64,000 bases of DNA from contig NZ_FZMZ01000006.1 of assembly GCF_900187325.1 (NCBI RefSeq), forward strand, positions 1,116,001 to 1,180,000, read 5' to 3'. The position numbers and the translations under genes are program-made. This document shows positions 17,475 to 26,466 of the stretch, piece after piece (position 1 is the first letter of the stretch; every line of letters begins with the position of its first letter). Origin of the DNA: Virgibacillus ndiopensis (lineage in GTDB: Bacteria; Bacillota; Bacilli; Bacillales; Amphibacillaceae). The notes beneath the pieces are model-generated. The model was not told where the DNA came from. It made no database searches and was given only the letters and a program-made list of their open reading frames with translations.

Positions 17475-18041
17475 CTATATAGTTACTTTTGATTCATTAA
17501 CCTGTTTTATAAATTCTTTCATTAATCCTGGTAAGTCTGGCCAAGCGTGTCCAGAAACGAGATTGCCATCCGTGTGCAAAGGTTCTTCAATATACGTACC
17601 ACCAGCTGCTTCAACTTCAGGTTTGCAGGCAATATATGCAGTCATTTCTCGTTCTTTTATGTGTTCTTTAACGGTTGTTAAGACTAAACTTGCATGGCAA
17701 ACAGCGGCAATTGGTTTGTTTGCTTCAAAAAAGTGGCTAACAATTCCAGGAACATACTGATTGAGACGAATGTGTTCAGGAGCCCGGCCACCAGGAATAA
17801 TTAAACCGTCATATTCCTCAGGATTGATATCCTCAAAACTAGCAGCGGCATCAATGAGATAACCTTCTTTTTCTGTATATGTTTCCCACCCGATAAAATC
17901 ATGGACAACAGTATGCAATTTCTTGGCGGAACCAGCTGCAATAGTAGTTTCATAGCCCTCTTCTAGACAACGGAAGTATGGATAATAGATTTCCAGCGCT
18001 TCAACAGCATCTCCAGCAAGAATTAAAACTTTCTTAGTCAT
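17475..18041 (-). CDS. DJ-1/PfpI family protein
   Basis: A 188-residue class-I glutamine-amidotransferase-like protein of the DJ-1/PfpI family. The nucleophile-elbow Cys is Cys115 in IAAVCHASLV, followed by His116; an acidic residue (Glu14) occupies the position that usually activates it; IIPGGRAPEHIR is also typical. Members include deglycases, proteases and chaperone-like stress proteins; which applies here is unknown. The ATG at 18039-18041 follows GGAGG. It stands alone, divergent from the MerR operon. Confidence 0.85.
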   Translation of the reverse strand: MTKKVLILAGDAVEALEIYYPYFRCLEEGYETTIAAGSAKKLHTVVHDFIGWETYTEKEGYLIDAAASFEDINPEEYDGLIIPGGRAPEHIRLNQYVPGIVSHFFEANKPIAAVCHASLVLTTVKEHIKEREMTAYIACKPEVEAAGGTYIEEPLHTDGNLVSGHAWPDLPGLMKEFIKQVNESKVTI

Positions 18042-18078
18042 TTGACGTTCCTCCTTTAAGATTTTGGGATTTAATTAC

Positions 18079-18200
18079 TTATATTCTAGTTCGATAACCA
18101 ATATCCTCTAATTTTTCAATAAATAGTTTATGAAGAATGGAGTCAGACACTGCAGGAATATTGTATGGGTACGTGTAACTAATTTTTTGTAGATATTTAT
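18079..18200 (-). pseudogene. Possible coding remnant
   Basis: On the minus strand an open segment of about 40 codons without a start codon ends at TAA 18079-18081. It reads with protein-like composition (for example YNIPAVSDSILHKLFIEKLE, then DIGYRTRI). I recognise no family. It may be the surviving C-terminus of a lost gene, or chance; it overlaps the promoter of the MerR gene. Confidence 0.25.
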
Positions 18201-18205
18201 TGCAG

Positions 18206-18235
18206 TTTACGTTAACGTTAATGATAAGGTATAGT
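18206..18235 (+). promoter_or_regulatory. Promoter and MerR-type operator
   Basis: TTTACG (18206-18211) and TATAGT (18230-18235) are 18 bases apart. The near-perfect dyad TTTACGTTAACGTTAA (18206-18221) lies in the -35/spacer region. MerR-family regulators bind dyads in promoter spacers, and this one sits directly before a merR-type gene. Autoregulation is inferred. Confidence 0.55.
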
Positions 18236-18267
18236 TGTTAGAAAATTATAATAAAGGTGATTGTCTA

Positions 18268-18660
18268 ATGCTAAAAAAAGAAACCTATTCGATTTCAGAG
18301 CTCGCTACATATTTTGGGATTACTACAAGGACGATTCGATATTATGAGGAAATTGGATTACTTAAGCCGATGCGTAGTGATGGCGGTCAACGGGTTTTTA
18401 CAAAAAAGGAACGAATTCGTCTTCAGTTAGTTTTCCGTGGAAAAAAATATGGATTCAGCTTAGAAGAAATACGTGAAATGATTCAGCTATTTGACCAAGA
18501 TCCTAGCGGGAAACAACAGTTAATAAAAACAATCGAATATGGTCAAGGGAAGATTAAGGAGGTGTCGAAACGAATTGATGATTTAGTAATGCTTCGTACA
18601 GAAATGGAGCGATTAATCGTTGATTTTCAAACTAAATTAAACGAATTGGAGCGTGAATAA
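18268..18660 (+). CDS. MerR family transcriptional regulator
   Basis: A 130-residue MerR-type regulator. The winged helix-turn-helix is at the N-terminus (YSISELATYFGITTRTIRYY, then EEIGLLKPMR), followed by a dimerising coiled coil (about 80-125). There is no metal-binding Cys pair. It heads an operon with an acyl-CoA ligase and an acyl-CoA dehydrogenase, the layout of LiuR-type regulators of branched-chain or fatty acid breakdown. The ATG at 18268 lies seven bases after AAAGGTGA. The link to acyl-CoA sensing is inferred from neighbours. Confidence 0.85.
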   Translation: MLKKETYSISELATYFGITTRTIRYYEEIGLLKPMRSDGGQRVFTKKERIRLQLVFRGKKYGFSLEEIREMIQLFDQDPSGKQQLIKTIEYGQGKIKEVSKRIDDLVMLRTEMERLIVDFQTKLNELERE

Positions 18661-18662
18661 TA

Positions 18663-20177
18663 GTGAATATACCAAATTTGCTTGCCCACCAATCGAGAAA
18701 AATGCCAAATCATGAAGGGATTGTTACTCCTAACGAACGTATTTCTTATTTCGAATGGAATCTCAATGTAAACAAATTGGCAAACAGTCTTCGTAGTCTA
18801 GGGGTTTCGAAGGGAGATAAAGTAGTTCTCCATATGCCAAATACGAAAGAATTTTTGTATACCTATTTTGCTGTTCAACGTTTAGGGGCAATTATTGTTC
18901 CGGTAAACGCTAAGCTTGTTCAACAAGAGGTATTGTATATTTTAGATCATAGTGATGCGAAAGTATTTGTAACGCATGAACTGTTATTTAGTCAGGTGCA
19001 AGCATTGCCTAAATTTGAAGAAATTAAGTTTGTCAAAACTGGTGAAGCTGTTGATCATTGGCATTCGTTTGAGTGCTTAGTTCAAGAAGGATCCAGTATT
19101 GAGATTCCGTGTGAGCTAACAGAGAATGATGAAGCAGCACTTTTGTATACCTCAGGCACAACGGGAGTTCCAAAAGGTGTTGTTTTCACATATAGAAATA
19201 TTCTCACGGTTGCAACGATGATCTGTATTGAAATGACAATGAAGCCGGAGAGTAGAGTGTTGCACATGATGCCACTCAGTCATTCAGCACCACTTCATTT
19301 GTTCATGGTTGCTGGTACATATGTTGGTGCAACACAGGTACTTGTTCCAACGTTTACGCCAGAATTGCTATTAACTACCGTTGCAAAAGAAAAAACAACA
19401 CATTTCTTTGGAGCACCAATAGCATACCTTGCATGCGCGAAACATCCAAACATTGATGAGTATGATTTGTCTTCGATGGAATATTGGGTTTATGGTGGGG
19501 CACCCCTTGCAAAACAGGAAGTGGAATTCGTAAAAGCGAAATTCCGTTCAAATCGCTTAATGTGTGTATATGGACTTACTGAGGCAGGACCAAATGGTAC
19601 ATTGTTAGATTTTGATGATCATGATTCAAAAGCGGGAAGCATTGGAAAACGAGCAGCACTAAATTGTGAAATCAGATTGGTAAATGAAAAAGGAATAGAT
19701 GTAAAACAAGGAGAGGTTGGGGAAGTTATCTTACGAGGTGATGGAAATATGAAGGGGTACTATAAGGATCCGGAAAAAACAAAGGAAGCATTACAAGGTG
19801 AGTGGTTGTACACTGGCGATATGGCTAAACAGGACAATAATGGTTACTTCTGGGTTGTGGACCGTAAAAAGGATATGATTATATCTGGTGGGGTGAATAT
19901 TTTTCCAAAAGAAATCGAAAATCTATTAATCACACATCCATTGATTGCCGATGCAGCAGTAGTAGGTGTTCCAAATCTTGATTGGGGTGAAACGGTGAAA
20001 GCCTTTCTTGTACTAGAAGAGGAAATAGATGATATAGAAATAGAATGCCGCAATTTCTTGGAGGATAAATTGGCAGGTTATAAGATTCCTAAATTGTATA
20101 AAAAAATGGAAGCGCTTCCGCGTAATGCGACGGGTAAGCTTATGAAAAATCAGTTACGTGAAAGGGTCGAACATTAG
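18663..20177 (+). CDS. Acyl-CoA ligase (class I adenylate-forming enzyme)
   Basis: A 504-residue AMP-binding enzyme that activates a carboxylic acid with ATP and joins it to CoA. Core motifs seen in order: the P-loop-like LLYTSGTTGVPKGVVF (about 165), YGLTEAGPNG (about 300), YTGDMAKQDNNGYFWVVDR (about 380), KKDMIISGGVNIFPKEIE, and the catalytic Lys in GKLMKNQLRE near the end. The start GTG at 18663 lies two bases after the MerR stop, with GGAG about 11 bases upstream. Translational coupling with the regulator is likely. A medium- or long-chain, or aromatic, acid is possible. Confidence 0.88.
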   Translation: MNIPNLLAHQSRKMPNHEGIVTPNERISYFEWNLNVNKLANSLRSLGVSKGDKVVLHMPNTKEFLYTYFAVQRLGAIIVPVNAKLVQQEVLYILDHSDAKVFVTHELLFSQVQALPKFEEIKFVKTGEAVDHWHSFECLVQEGSSIEIPCELTENDEAALLYTSGTTGVPKGVVFTYRNILTVATMICIEMTMKPESRVLHMMPLSHSAPLHLFMVAGTYVGATQVLVPTFTPELLLTTVAKEKTTHFFGAPIAYLACAKHPNIDEYDLSSMEYWVYGGAPLAKQEVEFVKAKFRSNRLMCVYGLTEAGPNGTLLDFDDHDSKAGSIGKRAALNCEIRLVNEKGIDVKQGEVGEVILRGDGNMKGYYKDPEKTKEALQGEWLYTGDMAKQDNNGYFWVVDRKKDMIISGGVNIFPKEIENLLITHPLIADAAVVGVPNLDWGETVKAFLVLEEEIDDIEIECRNFLEDKLAGYKIPKLYKKMEALPRNATGKLMKNQLRERVEH

Positions 20178-20194
20178 GGAAAGGAGAAAAAAGG

Positions 20195-21874
20195 ATGGCT
20201 AATTTTTATCAACAAGACTTGAATTTACAGAGATTGCTTAAAAATAGTTTGTCAGATGAATTTTTTCAATGGGCTGATAAAGAACTCATTGATTTTGGTA
20301 GGATATGTGCAGAAGAAATAGATGAACGGGCAGTCCATACCGATCGAGAGGGACAACCAAAATTATTTCGCTATGACAAAATGGGGAATGAGGTCTCACA
20401 CATTTGGTTGAATGATGGGTATCAAAAAACAGTTGAGGATACGTACAATTCAGGAATTGTCGGTTATATTCATAAGGAGATTCCGGAGCTTGAAAGTAAA
20501 GGTAACTATATATATGCTTTTGCTCAAGGCTACTTGCTTTCTCATGCTGAACCAGGAGTTTATTGTCCAGTAACCCTGACGAAAGCAACTGCCTATTTAA
20601 TTGATCATTATGCATCTGATGAATTGAAGCATACTTTTTTACCACATGTTCTATCTACTGGTGATGTTGAGTTGTATGAAGGGGCAACATTTTTAACGGA
20701 ACGGCAGGGTGGTTCTGATGTGGGTGCAAATGTCGTAAAAGCAGAAAGAGAGGGGGACCATTATAGAATCTATGGTGAAAAATACTTTGCCAGTAACGCT
20801 GGAGCATGTGGGGTTGCAATGGTGTTGGCACGTCTGGAAGGGGCGCCAGAAGGAACGAAGGGGCTAAGTCTGTTTCTTATTCCTTGGGAGGAAAATAGAG
20901 AGGAAGGTTTGCTGCGGATTCGTCGGTTGAAAGATAAGCTAGGTGTAAGGGCGGTTCCTTCAGCAGAAGTGGAGTTTGATGGTGCAAAAGGCTTTCTAGT
21001 CGGAGAAGAAAATAAGGGATTTTATTATATGATTGAAGCTTTGAATCTCTCTCGCGTATGTAATGCAGTAGCATCACTAGGTATAATGCGCCGTTCTTAT
21101 TTAGAAGCAAAAAAATATGCAATAGAACGGAGAGCGTTCGGAAGTGTATTGACGGATTATCCAATGGTCCGTGCTACCTTAAGTGAAATGGCTGCAAAAC
21201 AAGAAGTTAAAACAAATGCAATGTTTGAAGTGATTCAATTAATGGACCAGGTTATGGATGTGGAAACAAAAGCTAACACTTCAGAAAAAGATAAACTGTT
21301 GTTTCGACTGTATGTTGCGATCATGAAGAAGGAGACAGCAGAACAAGCCATTCATTTTGCTCATGAGGCAATTGAAATGCATGGTGGAAACGGATATATT
21401 GAAGACTTTGTCACGCCGCGACTACTCCGGGACGCACAAGTCTTGACCGTTTGGGAAGGCACAGCAAATATTCTTGGGTTAGAAGTGCTGCGGCTGATCG
21501 GGAAATACAACGTTGATCAGTTTTTTGTAGAGGAGATGCGAGGGAGATTAGCAGTATTAGAAAATGATGACCAATCTAATTCAGATGATTACAGGGAGTG
21601 GCAGGTTATTTTGGATAAGGAAATTTCCAAATTAAGTGATAAAATTAACTTTGTAAAAGGATTATCTTTTGAGTTACAAACCTACTATTGCAAGGAAATT
21701 TCTGAGCAAATGTCGGCTATTTTTGAAAGTGTTGTAGCAGTTGAATCTTTTTATAAAGAAGACGTAAGACAAAGGGCAATTTCTGACGTCTATTTGCAAT
21801 CGGTTTGGAAAAAGGATGAATTTCAGGAGAAGCCAGTGCAATTGACTAGATTTATGGAAATTGTAGAGAATTAG
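20195..21874 (+). CDS. Acyl-CoA dehydrogenase family protein
   Basis: A 559-residue FAD enzyme of the acyl-CoA dehydrogenase family. It has the N-terminal helical domain, the middle beta domain (FLTERQGGSDVGAN; YFASNAGACGVAMVLAR), and the C-terminal helical domain (ERRAFGSVLTDYPMVRATLSE; HEAIEMHGGNGYIEDFVTPR). The length fits the larger AidB/long-chain subgroup rather than 380-residue short-chain enzymes. The ATG at 20195 has AAAGGAG upstream, 17 bases after the ligase stop. With the ligase it would activate and then oxidise an acyl group; no hydratase or thiolase gene is nearby. Confidence 0.9.
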   Translation: MANFYQQDLNLQRLLKNSLSDEFFQWADKELIDFGRICAEEIDERAVHTDREGQPKLFRYDKMGNEVSHIWLNDGYQKTVEDTYNSGIVGYIHKEIPELESKGNYIYAFAQGYLLSHAEPGVYCPVTLTKATAYLIDHYASDELKHTFLPHVLSTGDVELYEGATFLTERQGGSDVGANVVKAEREGDHYRIYGEKYFASNAGACGVAMVLARLEGAPEGTKGLSLFLIPWEENREEGLLRIRRLKDKLGVRAVPSAEVEFDGAKGFLVGEENKGFYYMIEALNLSRVCNAVASLGIMRRSYLEAKKYAIERRAFGSVLTDYPMVRATLSEMAAKQEVKTNAMFEVIQLMDQVMDVETKANTSEKDKLLFRLYVAIMKKETAEQAIHFAHEAIEMHGGNGYIEDFVTPRLLRDAQVLTVWEGTANILGLEVLRLIGKYNVDQFFVEEMRGRLAVLENDDQSNSDDYREWQVILDKEISKLSDKINFVKGLSFELQTYYCKEISEQMSAIFESVVAVESFYKEDVRQRAISDVYLQSVWKKDEFQEKPVQLTRFMEIVEN

Positions 21875-21898
21875 TTCTATACCTTGTATCAAAATAAC

Positions 21899-21935
21899 AA
21901 AAGACACGTTAATCATATGACTAACGTGTCTTTTT
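21899..21935. terminator. Bidirectional terminator between convergent genes
   Basis: AAAAGACACGTTA and TAACGTGTCTTTT form a perfect 13-base stem between the acyl-CoA dehydrogenase gene and the leftward symporter gene. Confidence 0.9.
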
Positions 21936-21941
21936 CAGCTA

Positions 21942-23174
21942 TTAAGATGAAAGCTGTGTATTCTTCTGGTTGTGTTTTTCTTTTTCGGAAATAATGTAGG
22001 CGCATGTTGCATCACCTGTAATATTTAATGAAGTACGTAGCATATCTAATAATCGATCAACACCAATAATCAATGCAATTCCTTCAACAGGTAATCCAAT
22101 CTGATTTAATACCATTGCAAGCATGATTAGACCAACACCAGGCACACCCGCTGTGCCAATACTTGCTAGAGTAGCAGTTAAAATAATCATGATAATGTCA
22201 GTGAATTCTAGTGGAATAGTATATACCTGTGCAATAAATACCGTTGCCACTGCTTGCATTATCGCTGTTCCGTCCATATTGATAGTTGCCCCAAGTGGTT
22301 GGACAAAGCTACTGATTGCTTTTTTTACGCCCAAGTTTTCTTGAGCAGTTTTCATGGAAATGGGTAATGTGGCACTTGAACTAGAAGTACTAAACCCAAC
22401 AGACATAGCAGGAAAAAATCCTTTGTAAAATTTAAGAGGATTAGCTTTTCCAAGTCCCCAAATAGCAAGACTGTACGTAACTATACCATGTATAACTAGA
22501 GCTAAAATAACAGTAGCCATATACATTGCCATAGAACCAAGAGCATTAAGACCTGCACTCCCTAAAGCTGATGCGATCAAAGCAAACGCGCCATATGGAG
22601 CAGTTTTCATAATTACATTAACGAGAAACATAAAAATTTCATTCGCTTGTTCGAATAAGCGATAGATTCCTGCTGTTTTTTCACCTAGAACTGCAACAGC
22701 TATACCAATAAAAACAGCAAAAGCTATGATTTGAAGCATATTGCCTGAGGCCATTGAATCAAATGGGTTATCAGGAACTATATTAATGATAGTTTCCATA
22801 ATAGGTGGCGCCGATTCACTTTCATATTTAACATTACTAGTATCAAATATTCCTGCTTGACCAGGTTGTAACAAATAGGCTAATCCTATTCCGATAACTA
22901 GGGCGATTGATGTTGTTACTAGAAAAAAAGTAATTGTTTGTAAACCGATTTTCCCCAATTTTGCAGGTTCGCCTAGTCCAGCTGTACCTAAAACAATTGA
23001 AATAAACACAATTGGGACGACAAGCATCGTAATTAAATTTAAAAATATCTGTCCAACTGGATTAAGTAAATAGTTATCTGTAACGGAGAAGACTTCTGTT
23101 GGTGCCAAGCTTAAACCTATACCAACAGCGACCCCAAGTATGAGGGCGATAATAATTTTTTTTGTTAGACTCAT
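21942..23174 (-). CDS. Dicarboxylate/amino acid:cation symporter (DAACS family), second copy
   Basis: A 410-residue paralogue of the symporter at 2436-3653. It has the same hallmarks: the serine-rich STSSSSATLPISM of HP1, NMDGTAIMQA in helix 7, and GTAGVPGVG in HP2. It moves glutamate, aspartate or C4-dicarboxylates with a cation. The two copies differ in HP2 and C-terminal residues, so they may have different substrates. The ATG at 23172-23174 follows AAGGAAC. It is monocistronic. Confidence 0.88.
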   Translation of the reverse strand: MSLTKKIIIALILGVAVGIGLSLAPTEVFSVTDNYLLNPVGQIFLNLITMLVVPIVFISIVLGTAGLGEPAKLGKIGLQTITFFLVTTSIALVIGIGLAYLLQPGQAGIFDTSNVKYESESAPPIMETIINIVPDNPFDSMASGNMLQIIAFAVFIGIAVAVLGEKTAGIYRLFEQANEIFMFLVNVIMKTAPYGAFALIASALGSAGLNALGSMAMYMATVILALVIHGIVTYSLAIWGLGKANPLKFYKGFFPAMSVGFSTSSSSATLPISMKTAQENLGVKKAISSFVQPLGATINMDGTAIMQAVATVFIAQVYTIPLEFTDIIMIILTATLASIGTAGVPGVGLIMLAMVLNQIGLPVEGIALIIGVDRLLDMLRTSLNITGDATCAYIISEKEKHNQKNTQLSS

Positions 23175-23458
23175 ATGTTCGTTCCTTTCTAGTTGAAATT
23201 TAGTTGTAGTTCAAGAATTTGAGCATGATGAGCATGAAGTTTCCATAATATATTGCTATAAAAATGGAAATAGAAGGTGAGGTACGATTCTCTTAAACAG
23301 ATTAATATTCCTATTATACCAGAAAAATAGAGAGAGTGGGAAGTGGTATTGTGGTTTAAAGTATGCATGGAACCCTCAGACTGGAGGCACCTTCATTTTA
23401 GGGATAGTATTTTCAACGGAACTAATGTTAACTATGTATAAGTAAAGGTGGTGAAAAG

Positions 23459-24247
23459 ATGGAGCGAATTCTATTTGACGACATGGAAATCATTAAAATT
23501 ACTGTAAATCCGATTTTTCCAATGATGGATGTTTATCTGTATTTTATAGATGGACTCCTTGTAGATACAGGTCCGAGCATTCGTAAGCGAAACTTAATGC
23601 CACTATTAAAGACTTGGGATATTCGTCAAGTTGCCATCACACATCACCATGAGGACCACGCAGGGTTAGCTAGGTGGATTGATAAACATGTAAGTACGGA
23701 GATTTTTTGTCATAAAAATATGGTTGCAGTTGCACACAAAAATGCACATCTTCCATGGTATCGTACATTATTTTCCGGTCCCCGTCTTGCTTTTAATGCA
23801 AGGCCATATCCTGAAGTTATAAGGACATACAAATATGAATTTTATCCTATTGATACACCGGGGCATACGTTTGATCATGTGTGTCTTTTTGAACCATACA
23901 AAGGGTGGTTGTTTACTGGTGATTTATACATCACTCCGTATCCAAAGGTATTTTTAAAAGAAGAGTCCATGTTATCCTATATAAATTCTATACAGAAAAT
24001 AATTAAGTTAGATTATAAAACAATATTTTGTGGACATGAAGGGGTTATTGAAAATGGAAAAGAAATGATGGAACGTAAACTGCAATATCTACAAAAAATA
24101 AGAAAAGATGTAATCAACCTACATAAGTTGGGTTACAATGATCGAACTATCGTTAAAAAGATATTTCCGGACAGAGTGAAATTGGAAACGGCATCGTTTG
24201 GATCATTTTCGCGTCGTAATCTTGTTCGTTCCTGTTATCGAGAATAA
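23459..24247 (+). CDS. MBL-fold metallo-hydrolase
   Basis: A 262-residue metallo-beta-lactamase-fold protein. The metal-binding motif HHHEDHAG is at residues 62-69; further ligands lie in DTPGHTFDH (about 136-144), TGDLY (about 157) and CGHEG (about 200). A basic C-terminal tail follows the core. The fold covers glyoxalase II, lactonases and many uncharacterised hydrolases; nothing here fixes the substrate. The ATG follows AAGGTGGTG. It is convergent with the LuxR-type gene. The 280-base gap upstream shows nothing else I can support. Confidence 0.82.
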   Translation: MERILFDDMEIIKITVNPIFPMMDVYLYFIDGLLVDTGPSIRKRNLMPLLKTWDIRQVAITHHHEDHAGLARWIDKHVSTEIFCHKNMVAVAHKNAHLPWYRTLFSGPRLAFNARPYPEVIRTYKYEFYPIDTPGHTFDHVCLFEPYKGWLFTGDLYITPYPKVFLKEESMLSYINSIQKIIKLDYKTIFCGHEGVIENGKEMMERKLQYLQKIRKDVINLHKLGYNDRTIVKKIFPDRVKLETASFGSFSRRNLVRSCYRE

Positions 24248-24401
24248 GTGTTACGTCATATAAAAATAGGGATCTTTTATAAGTCTTAACCAACTACCCG
24301 ACAAAGTTAGGAATATATTTTTATCCCTCCTCCAAAACTATGTAGTTGAACAAAAATATAAACATGTTATCGATCAAATCTACGGTTCTAGAAATGAAGC
24401 A

Positions 24402-24429
24402 GTAGCAACCAACAGTTAAGAATTGCTAC
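24402..24429 (-). terminator. Probable terminator of the LuxR-type gene
   Basis: GTAGCAA and TTGCTAC form a seven-base stem just past the stop of the leftward regulator; the T tract is weak. Confidence 0.4.
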
Positions 24430-24440
24430 CGAAAATCCTA

Positions 24441-25934
24441 TTAAATTATTCCTTCACGAATCGCTCTTGCTACAGCTTCTGTACGATTGCGTGCCCCCAT
24501 CTTTTGCATAATAGATGATACATAATCACGAACAGTATATTCACTTAAATTTAGAGAAACAGCAGCTTCACTTGTTGATGCACCTTCTGCCATTAGCTTA
24601 AGAACATCGACTTCACGGGGGGATAAATGGAGCGAACGTATTTTTTGCCGTTCTAAATAATTAGATTGATACTTAGCTAAGATTTCTCCAGAACTTTGCC
24701 CAAATTTAATTAGAGCAGAAAAAGTTTCCTGGCCAACTTTGAAGTATTTATCCGGGCCTTGATCTAGTATTGCAGCCCCTAACAATTTACTACTTGACGT
24801 TGTGAAAATCGGTGCTACTACTACAGATCCAAGCTGAAATTGTTCAATATAACTTTTAGGAAATCCCATGGATGCATGTGAAATATATATTGGCTGTAAA
24901 TAATTCATACTTTTTCCGAAAAGCTGTAATAGTTGAAGGTTGTTTTGGATTAATGGTAGATTACTAATTTCTTCAGTAATATTTTGAATGACCTTCGTAT
25001 CTAAATGATGCCCAGAGAGTCCGAAGCCCGTTTGTTCATTAGCGGAATAGGAAAACAGCGCACATCGTTCAAATGGCAAATAATGAACAAATCCAGCAGT
25101 AATGTGTTCTACCGCTTCAGCGTAGGATTGTGAACGCATAATCGTCTCATTAAACATAATTACAGAATCTTTCCATTGCTGCTCCTGCTTCGTAACGTTT
25201 AATGAGTCTTTTCCGTTTTGGAAAATTTGTAAGGCGTAGGTGATGAATGGTAATATATGTGCTGCGTTTTCCTTATTATTTATACAAATCAATAAAGTCG
25301 CACCATCGTGCGGAATGGGTAAGACACTTCGAGCTTCATTTGTATCCTGTTTTGTTTGAATCAGCAGTAATTCAGATAGTGCATAAATGGTGTTTGCTTT
25401 TACTGTTTCGTTTTCCAATACATTCTGATCCTGGCAAGTAAACCATTTATCAAGGACAAATGATTGTTCCTCTTTTTTAGTGATTGCTGCCCACTCAATT
25501 GGTAATTGGTTGGAAGTAACCAGATTTTGAAGAAAAGTATTAATGCTAAATTGTTTATGATATGGATGTGCTAGGATTTGTTCGCCAAGACAGGAAAATA
25601 CGTACTGAACAGCTTGGTGATCCTGGTGTGAGTAGTTTTCATTTGCTTGAATTACCTTATGGACTGCATTTTCTAGTAACGTAATGTTAAATTGATTCGT
25701 TTGAAAAGCTAATGTAGGGATTTTAGTTGGTACCTTATCTTTTTCTATTTCAAAAAAATACCTAGTAAAAAAGGTAATGGTTTCCTCAGTGATTTTTTCT
25801 GATTTCTTCCCGGCTTTTCGTAAGTGAAAGTGGAGCATCTCCCATTCATTTAGAATTTGTTGTTTATGTAATTTGATTATCTGTAGGCCATTTTGAAATA
25901 CAGAATCCATTTGGTGGTTTAGCGTAAGGGACAT
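24441..25934 (-). CDS. GAF/LuxR-type transcriptional regulator
   Basis: A 497-residue cytoplasmic regulator. The last 65 residues are a LuxR/GerE helix-turn-helix (LSPREVDVLKLMAEGASTSE; LNLSEYTVRDYVSSIMQKMG). A GAF-like sensory domain precedes it (about 265-420; FERCALFSYSANEQTGFG), and a long N-terminal helical region of unknown fold comes first. There is no receiver domain, so it probably senses a small ligand rather than a kinase. The ATG at 25932-25934 follows GGAAGGGA. Targets are unknown. Confidence 0.82.
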   Translation of the reverse strand: MSLTLNHQMDSVFQNGLQIIKLHKQQILNEWEMLHFHLRKAGKKSEKITEETITFFTRYFFEIEKDKVPTKIPTLAFQTNQFNITLLENAVHKVIQANENYSHQDHQAVQYVFSCLGEQILAHPYHKQFSINTFLQNLVTSNQLPIEWAAITKKEEQSFVLDKWFTCQDQNVLENETVKANTIYALSELLLIQTKQDTNEARSVLPIPHDGATLLICINNKENAAHILPFITYALQIFQNGKDSLNVTKQEQQWKDSVIMFNETIMRSQSYAEAVEHITAGFVHYLPFERCALFSYSANEQTGFGLSGHHLDTKVIQNITEEISNLPLIQNNLQLLQLFGKSMNYLQPIYISHASMGFPKSYIEQFQLGSVVVAPIFTTSSSKLLGAAILDQGPDKYFKVGQETFSALIKFGQSSGEILAKYQSNYLERQKIRSLHLSPREVDVLKLMAEGASTSEAAVSLNLSEYTVRDYVSSIMQKMGARNRTEAVARAIREGII

Positions 25935-26290
25935 CACGATTCCCTTCCTTTCTTATTAATTCTTGAATAGTGGATTCTTGAGTTGAGGTTGATAAGCGAC
26001 TCTTTCTGTTATGGTACAGTTTAAAACTGAATAATTCAAATTTTATTCATAACTATTCGATGATTTCTGTTAATATGTTTAGGGTCTTTATCCATATATT
26101 TGTAGTAAATAGAAATAAATATGTTAATAATAACCTATTTTCGTCGGGTATTAATTTTAATTGAATTGTTTTATAATAAACGTATTATATTTGAAAGAAT
26201 CTTCTATTAATTAAAATTTAACATTTCCTATCCAAGCTGGAGGGAGTGAAGTGTTGTATGGCTATGTTAGGGTAATTGTTTAAATATTTA

Positions 26291-26304
26291 TGAAAGCGTT
26301 CACA
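26291..26304. promoter_or_regulatory. Consensus cre box (CcpA operator)
   Basis: TGAAAGCGTTCACA matches the cre consensus TGWAANCGNTNWCA at every position. It lies 163 bases before the DUF6230 start codon. CcpA bound with HPr-Ser46-P would act here when preferred sugars are present. Confidence 0.7.
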
Positions 26305-26331
26305 AAAAATAAGGTGCATTAGTTTTTAATA

Positions 26332-26443
26332 AAAGGCTGTTTTACAAGAGGTTGTTGTTTCAAAAAGGATTTTTTCATAGTTTATATCAACTATTACGTA
26401 ACATCGGCATTTAAAAAAGCAACAATCTTCTCGAAAACAGCCT
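26332..26443. repeat. Short composite repeat, copy 3 (no GC-rich core)
   Basis: AAAGGCTGTTTT at the left and GAAAACAGCCT at the right are inverted ends. The right-end block (26405-26443) is nearly identical to those at 7558-7590 and 15507-15542. The GC-rich core found in the other copies is absent. It sits between the cre box and the DUF6230 gene. The rest of 25935-26290 is AT-rich with no gene I can support. Confidence 0.65.
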
Positions 26444-26466
26444 AATGAAAAAATGGGGTGATTGGT

